Shown here in pieces: positions 43,143 through 52,391 of a stretch of DNA of 64,000 nt; position 1 is the stretch's first letter; every line of letters begins with the position of its first letter. The stretch is from Bacteroidota bacterium (lineage in GTDB: Bacteria > Bacteroidota > Bacteroidia > Bacteroidales > Tannerellaceae), in the NCBI GenBank assembly GCA_023429375.1, contig JAEYVY010000001.1, positions 57,703 to 121,702 of the forward strand, given 5' to 3'. A program made the translations under genes and the position numbers. A model generated the notes under the pieces. It searched no databases and was not told the DNA's origin. It saw nothing but the letters and a program-made list of their open reading frames with translations.

Positions 43143-45635
43143 TTAACTGCCAAAAATACTGCTGATCAACGAGCCTGTCTGATACACTAAAAAGGATACA
43201 ATCCAGGCCAATGAGCAGGAATAAAGTATAAGAAATCCACCCCATTTCCATGATCTGGATTCTCGTATCACTGCCGCAACCGTGGCGATACATGGGAAGT
43301 AGATTAATACAAATAACATCAGAGAAAAAGCGACCAATGGACTGAATACAAATTCTCCATTGATATCACGATCTTGTTTAAGTCGTTCGGGCAACGCTTG
43401 CGTCTCTTCCGGTTCTCCAGTGTAAAGTACACTCAAGGTGCTTACAACCACTTCTTTGGCTGCCATTCCTGTCAATATACTAACACTGATCTTCCAGTCG
43501 AAACCTAAAGGAGCCAAAACCGGCTGTACAGCCTGTCCCAATGTGCCGATATAAGAGTTTCGTTGTAAGTCCATTGCCTTTTGATGCTCCAGGTCGACCA
43601 GTTGAGCAGTCTTTATTTCTTCATCCATATCGGCATTTTCTATTTGAGCAATCTGTTGATCAATTAGCTCAGATCCGGCCGAATGGCGCGGGTAATAACC
43701 CAAAAACCAGATAATGATAGAAGCAATCAAGATAATACCTCCCATTTTACGCAGGTATTGATGGGCTTTTTCCCACATATGGATCAAGATAGATTTTAGT
43801 GTCGGCATACGATAAGGAGGTAGCTCCATCACGAAAGGTACGTCTTCTTCACTAAAAAGATATTTCTTGAATATGCGAGCCATGATGATAGCAAGCACAA
43901 TACCTACCGAATAGATGGTGAGCATCATCAGACTTGCATTTTCAGGGAAAAAAGCTCCGATGAGCAGTACATAGACTGGCAGGCGGGCACTGCAACTCAT
44001 TAAAGGATTGATGAGCATGGTAATCATTCGGCTGCTACGACTTTCTATTGTACGGGTAGCCATAATGGCCGGGACTGTACATCCGAACCCCATAACCAAT
44101 GGGATGAACGATTTCCCGTGGAGCCCCATCTTATGCATGATTTTATCCATAATAAAGGCGGCTCTGGCCATATATCCAGAATCCTCCATAAATGAAATGA
44201 ATAGATAGAGGATTAGTATGTTCGGTAAGAATACAATTACACCTCCTACACCCGCAATGATGCCATCGACCAACAAGTCTTTGAATGGCCCATCAGACAT
44301 GCTTTTGCTGATCAATTCACCGAGGAAGGCTACCCCGCTTTCAATCCAACCCATTGGGTAGTCGCCAATACGGAAGGTAGCTTCAAACATAAACCACATA
44401 AACGCAATGAAGATGGGAAATCCCCATACCTTATGTGTCACAAAAAGATCAATAAACTGAGTTGGCGATGCGTTTTTTAATTTGCTGGGCTCAAAGGTCT
44501 CTTGCAAGGCCCCGGCAATAAAACCGTATCGAGCATTGGTGAACGAAGTTTCACTATCCTCCAGCAATAGATCTTTTATATGTGCAGTGTGTTTATCTCT
44601 TTCGGCAAGGATTCTTTCGGCCTGGCCATTCGGCAGGGAACGGACAAAATCTTCCACTTCTTTGTCATGTTCCAAAAGTTTGATGGCCAGAAAACGTTTC
44701 GATAATCCCCGCGATATATGTTCATTCCCTTTTAATTGCTTGCGAACGTTGGTAATTGCTTTTTCAAGGATCTCTCCGTAGTTGATATGAATATGACGGA
44801 GAACAGGGTCTTTTTCTTCATAAACCTGAATGACTCGGCGAAATAATTCTTCAATGCCTTCACCGGTTTTACTGACTGTCGGAACAATAGGTATCCCGGT
44901 CATTAGCGAGAGCGCTTCATAATTGAACTTATCACCGCTCTTAATCAATTCATCATACATATTTAATGCCATGACGCTGCGCACATCCATGTCGATTAAT
45001 TGACTGGTAAGGTATAGGTTGCGTTCTAGGTTGCTGGCGTCAACCACATTGATGACCACGTCGGGGTGTTCGTCGTTCAAGTGTTTTCTGACGTAGAGTT
45101 CCTCAGGCGAATAGCACGACAAGGAATAGGTGCCTGGCAGGTCAGTGATGCGGAATGTGTAACCATCCTGATGGAATACAGCTTCCTTGGCATCGACCGT
45201 TACACCACTGTAATTGCCCACTCGTTCGTGTGCTCCTGATGCAAAATTGAAAAGAGAAGTCTTCCCGCAATTCGGATTCCCTACAAGGGCCACGTTGATG
45301 GTCTTCCCTTTTTTGATGGCCAATTCGTAGAGGAAGTTTTCCGGGGTCTCGGAGATAATCGGTTGGTTGTCGTTATTGGCTGCGTCCAATAAGAGGGAGT
45401 CTTGGTAGGCTGTTTCGTTGACAACCTCAATGAGGGCAGCCTCGCTCCTTCGAAGCGAAACGTTATACCCCATCACCTTATAATGGATAGGGTCTTTGAG
45501 TGGTGCATTTTTGATGACTTCAACCGACTTGCCCCGGATGAATCCCATTTCAATGATTCGTTTTCTGAATGCACCTTTGCCTAAAACCTTAACAATTACA
45601 CCGTTTTCACCAGTCTGTAATTCCGATAATCTCAT
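43143..45635 (-). CDS. feoB: FeoA-FeoB fusion, ferrous iron transporter
   Basis: Residues 1-75 are a FeoA (SH3-like) domain (LGKGAFRKRIIEMGFIRGKSVEVI). A G-protein domain follows, with G1 GNPNCGKTSLF near 119, the G2 loop GVTVDA, G3 DLPGTYSL and G4 NMYDEL, then the FeoB core with PLVMGFGCTVPAIMATRTIESR and Gate motifs, about eight to ten helices and the C-terminal MAAKEVVVSTLSVLY. It takes up Fe2+ driven by or gated through GTP. The frame extends to 45713, but ATG 45635 starts the FeoA domain and follows GAGG. FeoA-FeoB fusions are common in Bacteroidales. Confidence 0.96.
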   Translation of the reverse strand: MRLSELQTGENGVIVKVLGKGAFRKRIIEMGFIRGKSVEVIKNAPLKDPIHYKVMGYNVSLRRSEAALIEVVNETAYQDSLLLDAANNDNQPIISETPENFLYELAIKKGKTINVALVGNPNCGKTSLFNFASGAHERVGNYSGVTVDAKEAVFHQDGYTFRITDLPGTYSLSCYSPEELYVRKHLNDEHPDVVINVVDASNLERNLYLTSQLIDMDVRSVMALNMYDELIKSGDKFNYEALSLMTGIPIVPTVSKTGEGIEELFRRVIQVYEEKDPVLRHIHINYGEILEKAITNVRKQLKGNEHISRGLSKRFLAIKLLEHDKEVEDFVRSLPNGQAERILAERDKHTAHIKDLLLEDSETSFTNARYGFIAGALQETFEPSKLKNASPTQFIDLFVTHKVWGFPIFIAFMWFMFEATFRIGDYPMGWIESGVAFLGELISKSMSDGPFKDLLVDGIIAGVGGVIVFLPNILILYLFISFMEDSGYMARAAFIMDKIMHKMGLHGKSFIPLVMGFGCTVPAIMATRTIESRSSRMITMLINPLMSCSARLPVYVLLIGAFFPENASLMMLTIYSVGIVLAIIMARIFKKYLFSEEDVPFVMELPPYRMPTLKSILIHMWEKAHQYLRKMGGIILIASIIIWFLGYYPRHSAGSELIDQQIAQIENADMDEEIKTAQLVDLEHQKAMDLQRNSYIGTLGQAVQPVLAPLGFDWKISVSILTGMAAKEVVVSTLSVLYTGEPEETQALPERLKQDRDINGEFVFSPLVAFSLMLFVLIYFPCIATVAAVIRESRSWKWGGFLILYSCSLAWIVSFLVYQTGSLISSIFGS

Positions 45636-45656
45636 GTCCTCTTTTATATGGAATAG

Positions 45657-45705
45657 CAAAATTACCTTGAATAGTGCGCATGCCCAATACCTACTAATAG
45701 GTATT
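45657..45705 (-). promoter_or_regulatory. feoAB promoter overlapped by a 20-base palindrome
   Basis: On the minus strand, ATTG (45685-45688) and TAATTTTG (45657-45664) are 20 bases apart and form a standard promoter 22 bases before the feoAB ATG. A perfect palindrome, AATACCTACTAATAGGTATT (eight-base arms, four-base centre, 45686-45705), covers the -33 element. This is where a repressor would block transcription. A metal regulator of the DtxR or Fur type is a reasonable candidate from context, but neither consensus is matched in full. Confidence 0.65.
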
Positions 45706-45726
45706 TCCGGCATAATTATGTACGCG

Positions 45727-45758
45727 TTTGTTTGAATACTAAAAACATCCTACTTTTG
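45727..45758 (+). promoter_or_regulatory. promoter of the methyltransferase gene
   Basis: TTTG (45727-45730) and TACTTTTG (45751-45758) are separated by 20 bases, an exact match to the Bacteroidetes promoter form, and lie 47 bases before the gene. It diverges from the feoAB promoter, with the palindrome between them. Confidence 0.7.
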
Positions 45759-45805
45759 TTTTCACATTCTGAGGTCATCAATCGTGAAGGAAATTTGTAT
45801 TTAGT

Positions 45806-47014
45806 ATGAGAATCAATCAAGAAACGATGGACTTTGTCCAACAGCATATCCAGTCGGATACCACCCGCTTATTGTTGCAAGCTTCGCGTTATCCGGAGAT
45901 AGATATGCCTTTCGCGGTTGAACAAATTTTAGCCCGGAGACAGATCAAAGAGAAGCTTCCATCCTGGTATGCAAACAAGGAGCTAGTCTTTCCTTCGAAG
46001 ATTGCAGCCGAACAATGTTCGTCAGAATTGACTGGATTGTATAAGCAACGATTAGTGAAAGAAAGTGATCATCTTTGCGATTTGACAGGGGGACTTGGTA
46101 TTGATAGTTATTTCTATTCGCTTAAGACACGTAAGGTGACTTATATCGAGAGGTTCGAATCTTATGTTGAAGCTGCCCTCTCGAATTTCGCTCATCTCGG
46201 AGCTGAGAATATCACGGTCATGAATGGTCAAGGTGAAGACTTGGCCAAGGAGATAAAAGATGTGGATGTGTTCTACCTAGACCCTGCCCGACGGGGAGAC
46301 GGAAACAAACGGGTCTTTGCGTTGACCGATTGTGAACCGGACCTAACGGTTCTTCGCTCGGTCTTGTTGAATCTTGCTCCGGTAATCATTGCCAAGCTAT
46401 CCCCTATGGCCGATATCTCACATACCCTTGCGTTATTGCCAGAGACAGTCCGCGTACATGTTGTATCGGTGAAGAATGAATGTAAAGAATTACTTTTCGT
46501 ACTCGACCGTACTCCGATTGATCCTTTTTCTGTAAGTATAACTTGTGTCAACTTATTATCGACAGACCAATCTCAAGAATTTACTTTTACACTCGATGAA
46601 GAGAGAAATGTCCAACCGGTTTACGCCCACGAGGCAGGTCAATTCTTGTATGAGCCTCATGCTTCAATTCTCAAAGCTGGAGCCTATAAAATGATTAGCA
46701 GCCGATATGAGGTGAAGAAGCTTCATGTAAATAGCCATCTCTATACTTCCGATACATTACGAACCGATTTCCCCGGTCGTCTATTCGAGATTGATGAGGT
46801 GATTCCTTTTACCTCAGCCGTAAGTAAAAAAATTGCGAAAAACATACCTCAAGCTAACATTACCGTGCGTAATTTCTTTTTGACAGTAGATGCTCTGCGG
46901 TCAAAAACCAAGATTAAGGAAGGCGGAGATACCTATCTTTTTGCTACTACCCTTGCTTCGGGCGATAAAGTCCTGATTCGTGGACGAAAAATATCCCTTC
47001 CTACCCCGGAATAA
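45806..47014 (+). CDS. THUMP-like class I SAM-dependent methyltransferase
   Basis: The motif LCDLTGGLGIDSYFYS near residue 92 is the SAM-binding glycine loop, YIERFESYVEAALSNF near 115 the acidic ribose contact, and DVFYLDPARR near 153 resembles motif IV of N-methyltransferases that act on bases. The last 90 residues look like the THUMP-like domain of Bacteroidetes proteins of this kind, so an RNA substrate is likely but not known. It is 402 residues long and directly abuts the convergent lactonase gene with no spacer. Confidence 0.8.
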   Translation: MRINQETMDFVQQHIQSDTTRLLLQASRYPEIDMPFAVEQILARRQIKEKLPSWYANKELVFPSKIAAEQCSSELTGLYKQRLVKESDHLCDLTGGLGIDSYFYSLKTRKVTYIERFESYVEAALSNFAHLGAENITVMNGQGEDLAKEIKDVDVFYLDPARRGDGNKRVFALTDCEPDLTVLRSVLLNLAPVIIAKLSPMADISHTLALLPETVRVHVVSVKNECKELLFVLDRTPIDPFSVSITCVNLLSTDQSQEFTFTLDEERNVQPVYAHEAGQFLYEPHASILKAGAYKMISSRYEVKKLHVNSHLYTSDTLRTDFPGRLFEIDEVIPFTSAVSKKIAKNIPQANITVRNFFLTVDALRSKTKIKEGGDTYLFATTLASGDKVLIRGRKISLPTPE

Positions 47015-48073
47015 TCACTTGATGCTGATAAACTTCAGACAGACAGGTTTTTCAATCGTATTGATATCTTGTTTTGTATCCGTCAAAAGTCCTGTCGTCT
47101 TGTCAATGCTAAATACTTGAATCGTGTTACTGTGCATATTGGCTACTAACAGGAACTTACCATTGGGTGTAATGATGAAGCTGCGTGGATGTACACCTGT
47201 TGGCTGGTAACCCACAAGGGTAAGTTTACCACTGACATTATCGATACGGAATATGGCGATGCCATCATTCTTCAAACGATTAGATGCATATAGGAATTTT
47301 CCGTCCGGTGAAATATGTATATCTGCACTTCCTTTTTTGCCCTGGTGCTCTACCAAGTCACAAGCTATATGCTGAAAGGCTTCAAGCATACCATCTTTGT
47401 AGGTGAAGCATGAAACGGTTCCATTTAGCTCATTGATGCAGTAAAAATAATTACCGTTGGGATGAAAAACCATATGACGCGGACCTGATCCTTCAGGCAC
47501 GATATAGGATGCCGGCTTGCCCGGAGTCAGAAACTGATTGTCAGCTCCCGGTGATGGATTGATTGCATACTTGTAGATTTTGTCTGTTCCCAAGTCGGTA
47601 GCAAAGAGGTAGCGTTTATCCGGCGAGATAATCCCCATGTGAAGATGGGACTCAGGCATAAAATCCATTACTTGAGAGACAGGTTCTAGCGAACCGTCAC
47701 CGGCAATGGGGAATATATTGATATTGCCACTTTGATAGTTGGCTATCATCGCAAACTTTCCTTCAGAATCGGTCAATACATAGCAAGGGCCTGCTCCTTG
47801 TGCAACTTGGTGATTGATAGGGGCCAGACTTCCTTTTTGCTTATCAAAAGATAAAGCCATGATTCCCGAACCGCCTACGCCGTTTTCACTGACGGCATAC
47901 ACAAATTCGGCATTTTCCGAAACAGCCAGATAGGAGGGGTTAGCCAGTCCGGCTGTACTGCTTACATATTCCGTCTTGCCGGTTTCCGTATTCAGATTAT
48001 AAACAAAGATTCCGTCTTTATTTTCCGGACTGTAGGTGCCTATCAACAAATAGATCATAATAGCTTCTTTCAT
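47015..48073 (-). CDS. lactonase-family beta-propeller protein (6-phosphogluconolactonase-like)
   Basis: Seven repeats of a propeller include LIGTYSPENKDGIFVYNL at the start, GAGPCYVLTDSEGKFAMIANY near 99, GSGPRHMVFHPNGNYFYCINE near 194, ADIHISPDGKFLYASNR near 252 and GVHPRSFIITPNGKFLLVANM near 297. These match the lactonase family (PF10282) that includes E. coli Pgl. It has no signal peptide. It might hydrolyse 6-phosphogluconolactone, but many family members have unknown substrates. A second ATG lies five codons into the frame. It follows sbcC after 53 bases. Confidence 0.85.
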   Translation of the reverse strand: MKEAIMIYLLIGTYSPENKDGIFVYNLNTETGKTEYVSSTAGLANPSYLAVSENAEFVYAVSENGVGGSGIMALSFDKQKGSLAPINHQVAQGAGPCYVLTDSEGKFAMIANYQSGNINIFPIAGDGSLEPVSQVMDFMPESHLHMGIISPDKRYLFATDLGTDKIYKYAINPSPGADNQFLTPGKPASYIVPEGSGPRHMVFHPNGNYFYCINELNGTVSCFTYKDGMLEAFQHIACDLVEHQGKKGSADIHISPDGKFLYASNRLKNDGIAIFRIDNVSGKLTLVGYQPTGVHPRSFIITPNGKFLLVANMHSNTIQVFSIDKTTGLLTDTKQDINTIEKPVCLKFISIK

Positions 48074-48126
48074 TACTCTGTGCTTTAGCTTTTTATTCGG
48101 TTAAGATACATATAAATCTGATTTCC

Positions 48127-51111
48127 TCAGATAATTTCAATCTTACTTCTTCCACTACCCAGCCTGTTTACACGAATCTGGACGTGAATACGTTCTGTCA
48201 TTTCCTGCACGTGAGAGATGACCCCGATTTTACGACCTTGGGTACGAAGATTCTCCAGTGCATCCATTGCTATTCGTAACGTTTCGGCATCCAACGAACC
48301 GAATCCTTCATCAATAAAGAGACTTTCTACTTTCATCCGGTTTGAGGACAAGGATGAGAGCCCAAGAGCTAACGCCAAGGAAACCAAAAACGATTCTCCT
48401 CCCGACAGACTATGTACTGTACGTATTTCATCACACATCTCACGATCGATTACTTGCAAGGCAAGCGTATCCGGCACTCGTTCCAAACGATAACGGTTGG
48501 TCAGAGACTGCAGTTGCACATTGGCATAGCTAAGTAAAAGGTCTAAGGTGTAGCTCTGTGCAATTTTGCGGAATTTACCACCATCGGCCGATCCTGCCAG
48601 TTCGTTGAGTTTTGACCATTGTTCGTAAACCTCTTGCTTGGCTTTGGCTTCCTCTTTAAGACCGGCTACTTTTTTGAGATTTGCTTCATGGGTTTGCAAA
48701 CGTACTTCTAGAGCCGACTTTTCTTCCACGGCTTTCGACCAGCGCGCTTCGGGTAGTAGTCCTTCGGATGATTCGTGATACTTGTTCAACCAATTTTCAA
48801 AGGCAGATTTTGCCTTCGCTAGTGATTCAGTCAATAAATTCAGGTCTTTCGCAATCTGATCCTTCTGTCCTCGTGTCTGTTCGGCAATACCTGCTTGTTC
48901 GGTCAGTGTTCGTTGCATATTTTCAACTTCCTTCTTCTTTTGCTCAATTAATTCAAGCTGTTTGTTTTCTACTGTATCTGCATCTTTTCCATCAATCAGG
49001 ATATTTCTTTTCTGTTTTAGTTCTTGGAAAAACTGATTCTGCTTATCGAATGCCTCCTGGGCCGCTGACCACTCTTTTTCTAGTCCATTAAAGAAATCGA
49101 TATAGGTTTTATGTTCAGACTTGAGACCACTCAATTTCTGAATAATCTCTTGAACTCTCTTTTCTTTTTTTTGCCATTCTTCGACAAATGAAATCAAACG
49201 TTGTCTGAACGATTCCGGATTTTCTTTCCAGTTATTCTGCCAATGGTTGCCTTCAAATAGTTGGTCTGTGGCCGTTAATGCTCTATCTAGTTCGTTTTGA
49301 TAGCCAACCTTGCTTTCATCGAGTTGGAGGATACGGTTTTGTAATAAATTGACTGACGAGGTTATCTCGCTTCGTTCTTTCTCTGTATCTGTCAAATTTT
49401 TGTTTGCAACAACTATTTGCTCGCGCAACTTGTCCAATAGCTTGCGCTGATCAGTAGCCATTCCCAGACGCTTATCAATTGTATTTGATTGGGCCGTGAG
49501 CTCGACGATCTGCAATTGTATTTGTTGCATCTTTTCGTGCACCTCTTTGGAAGCATAAGGATGCACTGTGCTTCCGCAGACAGGACAGGGGGTATTCTCG
49601 GTCAGTTTGGCTCGTAGCTCTTTGGCGTCATGACCGGCCGAGCTGAATAAGAGTTGTTCCTGCAAGAGCTGTTCCCGTTGGCTTAGGATAGATTTCTTTT
49701 CTTCATCTAATGCCACGATGTCAATCTTGTTGAGCTCGTTTTCAATATCTTTTTTAGAGGACTCCAACTGTTTAATCCCTTCTTGAATTTGTGTTAGCTT
49801 AAGATCGATCTTTTTAGTTTGTTCTACCAGATTGTTCGATTCTTTCTCTGCTTTGGCCTTGTCTTGAAGGGATTTTGTTATTGCGGTTTGGGCACGTTCA
49901 GCCATATCCAAATGCAGAAGAAGAGATGGAAGTTGCGATGCAATCCGCTCTTTGTCTTTATACTGTACAAACCATTTCTCGATAGTCGCTTTTTCGGCTT
50001 CGTTTTCCTGAATAGCTAAATCTATATTGGCGATTCGTCGTTTGCTTTCAAGACGTTTGTTCTCTGCCTCTTTTAAGCGTTTTTCATTTTCCGATAAAAG
50101 CTTGCCGGCATTAACCAGTTCGTTGTCAAGTCTCCGGGCCTCCCGTAGTTGAGGCTGCAAATTTTTATAGGCTTGTTCAAGAAATGCTGCTTCTTTTGTA
50201 TTGGTTTCCAATACTATCTTTGCCTGGTTCAGAATCTGCTCAGAACGATTCAATCTTTCTTCCGCTGCCTGTTTTTCATTCTCCTTTTGGTTGAGTAGCG
50301 TTTGGGTAGAGTTGACAGCCTCATTCAACGTACTCCATTCTTTCTTATCTTGTTCGAATACCTTTAGGCGCGACACAAATTCTTTATGTTGCTCCTTTAG
50401 ACTCTTTTCTTCTTCCTCAGTAAGTAGTTCCACTCCGCTGATGCGGTCTTGTATACGTTCGTAGTCTATTTTCGCTTCGCTATTCCTTTCATAGATGCGT
50501 TTGGAAATATGCGAATACAGTTCAGTTCCGGTCAGTTTCTCAAGCAGAGCGGCTTTTTCTCCTTGCTCGGCTTTGAGAAAGGTGGAAAAATCATTCTGTG
50601 CAAGTAATACAGAACGAGTAAACTGTTCGAATGAAAGTCCAATCAGTTCGACTATCTTCAGTAATAGTTCTGTACGAGTCCCTTGTTCCTCTGTCTCCTT
50701 ATCCAGATTGATGAGGACATGGCGGGGAGACTGGAGTCGCCCGCTTTCTTTTTCTTTGGCACGTCCAACCGACCAACGTGCCCGATAGCGATGACCGTTC
50801 AGTGCAACGAAGTCGGTTTCCGCATATCCCGTGGCCGATCCTCTGCGAAGTAAGAAGCGCGGGTCGTTTTGAGCCAGAGCTTCAGCACTGATATCTTTAA
50901 GGCGAACGTTCAGTTCTTTAGCCTGATCTGTCCTTGGCGTTCGTGAAAATAAGGCAAGACACATCGTGTCGAGTAAGGAAGATTTACCCGCACCGGTAGG
51001 TCCGGAGATGGCAAATATGTTGGCCGATGCCAATGGCTCGGACGTGAAATCTACTTCAAATTCACCTTCTAATGAAGCAATATTTTTACCTCTGATAGCC
51101 AGTATTTTCAT
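48127..51111 (-). CDS. sbcC: exonuclease subunit SbcC (Rad50-like ATPase)
   Basis: The large subunit of the SbcCD nuclease, which cuts DNA hairpins and processes blocked ends. The N-terminal half-ATPase has Walker A AISGPTGAGKSSLLDTMCLALF; two long coiled coils flank the zinc hook CPVC (in NTPCPVCGSTVHPY, about mid-protein); the C-terminal half-ATPase has the signature HSLSGGESFLVSLALALG, Walker B VESLFIDEGFGSLDAETL and VISHVQEM. The 994-residue length is complete. It overlaps sbcD by four bases (ATGA). Confidence 0.96.
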   Translation of the reverse strand: MKILAIRGKNIASLEGEFEVDFTSEPLASANIFAISGPTGAGKSSLLDTMCLALFSRTPRTDQAKELNVRLKDISAEALAQNDPRFLLRRGSATGYAETDFVALNGHRYRARWSVGRAKEKESGRLQSPRHVLINLDKETEEQGTRTELLLKIVELIGLSFEQFTRSVLLAQNDFSTFLKAEQGEKAALLEKLTGTELYSHISKRIYERNSEAKIDYERIQDRISGVELLTEEEEKSLKEQHKEFVSRLKVFEQDKKEWSTLNEAVNSTQTLLNQKENEKQAAEERLNRSEQILNQAKIVLETNTKEAAFLEQAYKNLQPQLREARRLDNELVNAGKLLSENEKRLKEAENKRLESKRRIANIDLAIQENEAEKATIEKWFVQYKDKERIASQLPSLLLHLDMAERAQTAITKSLQDKAKAEKESNNLVEQTKKIDLKLTQIQEGIKQLESSKKDIENELNKIDIVALDEEKKSILSQREQLLQEQLLFSSAGHDAKELRAKLTENTPCPVCGSTVHPYASKEVHEKMQQIQLQIVELTAQSNTIDKRLGMATDQRKLLDKLREQIVVANKNLTDTEKERSEITSSVNLLQNRILQLDESKVGYQNELDRALTATDQLFEGNHWQNNWKENPESFRQRLISFVEEWQKKEKRVQEIIQKLSGLKSEHKTYIDFFNGLEKEWSAAQEAFDKQNQFFQELKQKRNILIDGKDADTVENKQLELIEQKKKEVENMQRTLTEQAGIAEQTRGQKDQIAKDLNLLTESLAKAKSAFENWLNKYHESSEGLLPEARWSKAVEEKSALEVRLQTHEANLKKVAGLKEEAKAKQEVYEQWSKLNELAGSADGGKFRKIAQSYTLDLLLSYANVQLQSLTNRYRLERVPDTLALQVIDREMCDEIRTVHSLSGGESFLVSLALALGLSSLSSNRMKVESLFIDEGFGSLDAETLRIAMDALENLRTQGRKIGVISHVQEMTERIHVQIRVNRLGSGRSKIEII

Positions 51112-52349
51112 TCTTGTACCTCCTGTATGACCTGATTGAACAATTCTCTCATATTTTCCGGCAGCTCATTTCCGTATTTTGAAATGAAGGCATGCTCTAG
51201 CATTTTAACCGGCGAAATACTTTGCAAATCACTAAACGATTGTGGTGCATTTGACGTTATACCCTCCTGCTGCGGATAGGAGGTGAGGATAGAAGTGAGG
51301 CGTACGGCTTTCTCTTTAATCGCTTCTTCTACACGATGCCGTAATCCGGGTTCAGGTTCGTAGAGCAATACCCTTACCTCCAGATAAGGCCAATTATCTC
51401 TTTCGTTATCTACCCTCTCCGGTAGCTTTTCTAACAGTGACAGCACAACATCAGGTGTCTGAGGATTCTGCGGAATTCTGAGTAACTCTACAAACACAGG
51501 GATGTAGATCGGACTAATCTCAACCGCTTTCCCCTCTTCAATAAGGATGGAGACAACCTGATGATTGTAGTTGACTTCAGAAAAGGACATGGGTAATGGT
51601 GTTCCGCTATAGCGAACGTTATCACGCCCACCTACGCGCCGTGCTTTATGGATATGCCCTAAGGCGGTATAAAGCAGGCATTCGTCGAACGTATCAGCCG
51701 GAACGGACTCCAATCCTCCGACGATTACCCGTTCGCTACGATCATTTTCGGATAGTTCGGCACTCCCGGTATAGAGATGTCCCATAGCAATGAGCGGTGT
51801 TCCAGGATAGCGTTCTTTGGCAAAATCGGTCAGCTTTCTATATAGGCGTGCAACACCCGATGTGAATGTACTTGCTTCATCCTCTTCTGCAGGAGGATAG
51901 TCTCCTTGACGAAGATAAGGTACACAAAGACAAATAGTTTCCAACTTACCCTCCTTGTTATAAAGAGGGCGTAACATAGATTCGTAGTTGATCGTTCCGT
52001 CTGCCATTCGTCTTACCGATCCAACGATAGTTGTATCGAGTTCCTCTAAAAGAGGAGTAGGGGCTTCTAACCGGCTGGCCGAATCATGATTACCTGCAAT
52101 TAGGATAATTTGAAGAGGAGGGCATAGGGCTTTGACCTCTTTAAGGAAACGAAAGAAACGATGTTGAGCCGCTGCTGACGGATTGGCAACATCAAAAATA
52201 TCGCCGGCAATGAGTAGGACATCTGCTTGCTGCTTGCAGATGCTCTCCTTAAACCAATCGAGAAAACAATCGTGTTCTCTGTCACGGTCGTAACCGAAGA
52301 AAGACTGACCCAAATGCCAGTCGGCTGTATGTAGTATTCTTAAGGACAT
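51108..52349 (-). CDS. sbcD: exonuclease subunit SbcD (Mre11-like nuclease)
   Basis: The calcineurin-like phosphoesterase domain has the metal ligands LHTADWHLGQ near residue 6, LLIAGDIFDVANPS near 44, LIAGNHDSASRLE near 83, IAMGHLYTG near 188 and ALGHIHKARR near 231. The C-terminal 150 residues are the SbcD capping part. It is translated together with sbcC and lies 42 bases after dinB, so the repair genes form one cluster. A -7 element TATTTTTG on the minus strand (52373-52380) may give it its own promoter. Confidence 0.96.
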   Translation of the reverse strand: MSLRILHTADWHLGQSFFGYDRDREHDCFLDWFKESICKQQADVLLIAGDIFDVANPSAAAQHRFFRFLKEVKALCPPLQIILIAGNHDSASRLEAPTPLLEELDTTIVGSVRRMADGTINYESMLRPLYNKEGKLETICLCVPYLRQGDYPPAEEDEASTFTSGVARLYRKLTDFAKERYPGTPLIAMGHLYTGSAELSENDRSERVIVGGLESVPADTFDECLLYTALGHIHKARRVGGRDNVRYSGTPLPMSFSEVNYNHQVVSILIEEGKAVEISPIYIPVFVELLRIPQNPQTPDVVLSLLEKLPERVDNERDNWPYLEVRVLLYEPEPGLRHRVEEAIKEKAVRLTSILTSYPQQEGITSNAPQSFSDLQSISPVKMLEHAFISKYGNELPENMRELFNQVIQEVQE

Positions 52350-52350
52350 G

Positions 52351-52381
52351 CTATTTTTGAACAGGTGAATTACAAAAATAG
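52351..52381. repeat. inverted repeat in the dinB-sbcD gap
   Basis: CTATTTTTG (52351-52359) and CAAAAATAG (52373-52381) are perfect nine-base inverted copies, 13 bases apart. The second contains a -7 element for sbcD on the minus strand and the first contains one for the plus strand. It could also form an A/T-rich hairpin. It lies between the dinB stop and the sbcD start. Confidence 0.4.
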
Positions 52382-52391
52382 GAAGTTGTTA

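Noticed and set aside
42925..43293. A 122-codon minus-strand frame reaching into the end of feoB
   Set aside because: Only the last 65 codons look like a protein (FeoB-associated Cys-rich family); the first part is the feoB C-terminus read in another frame.
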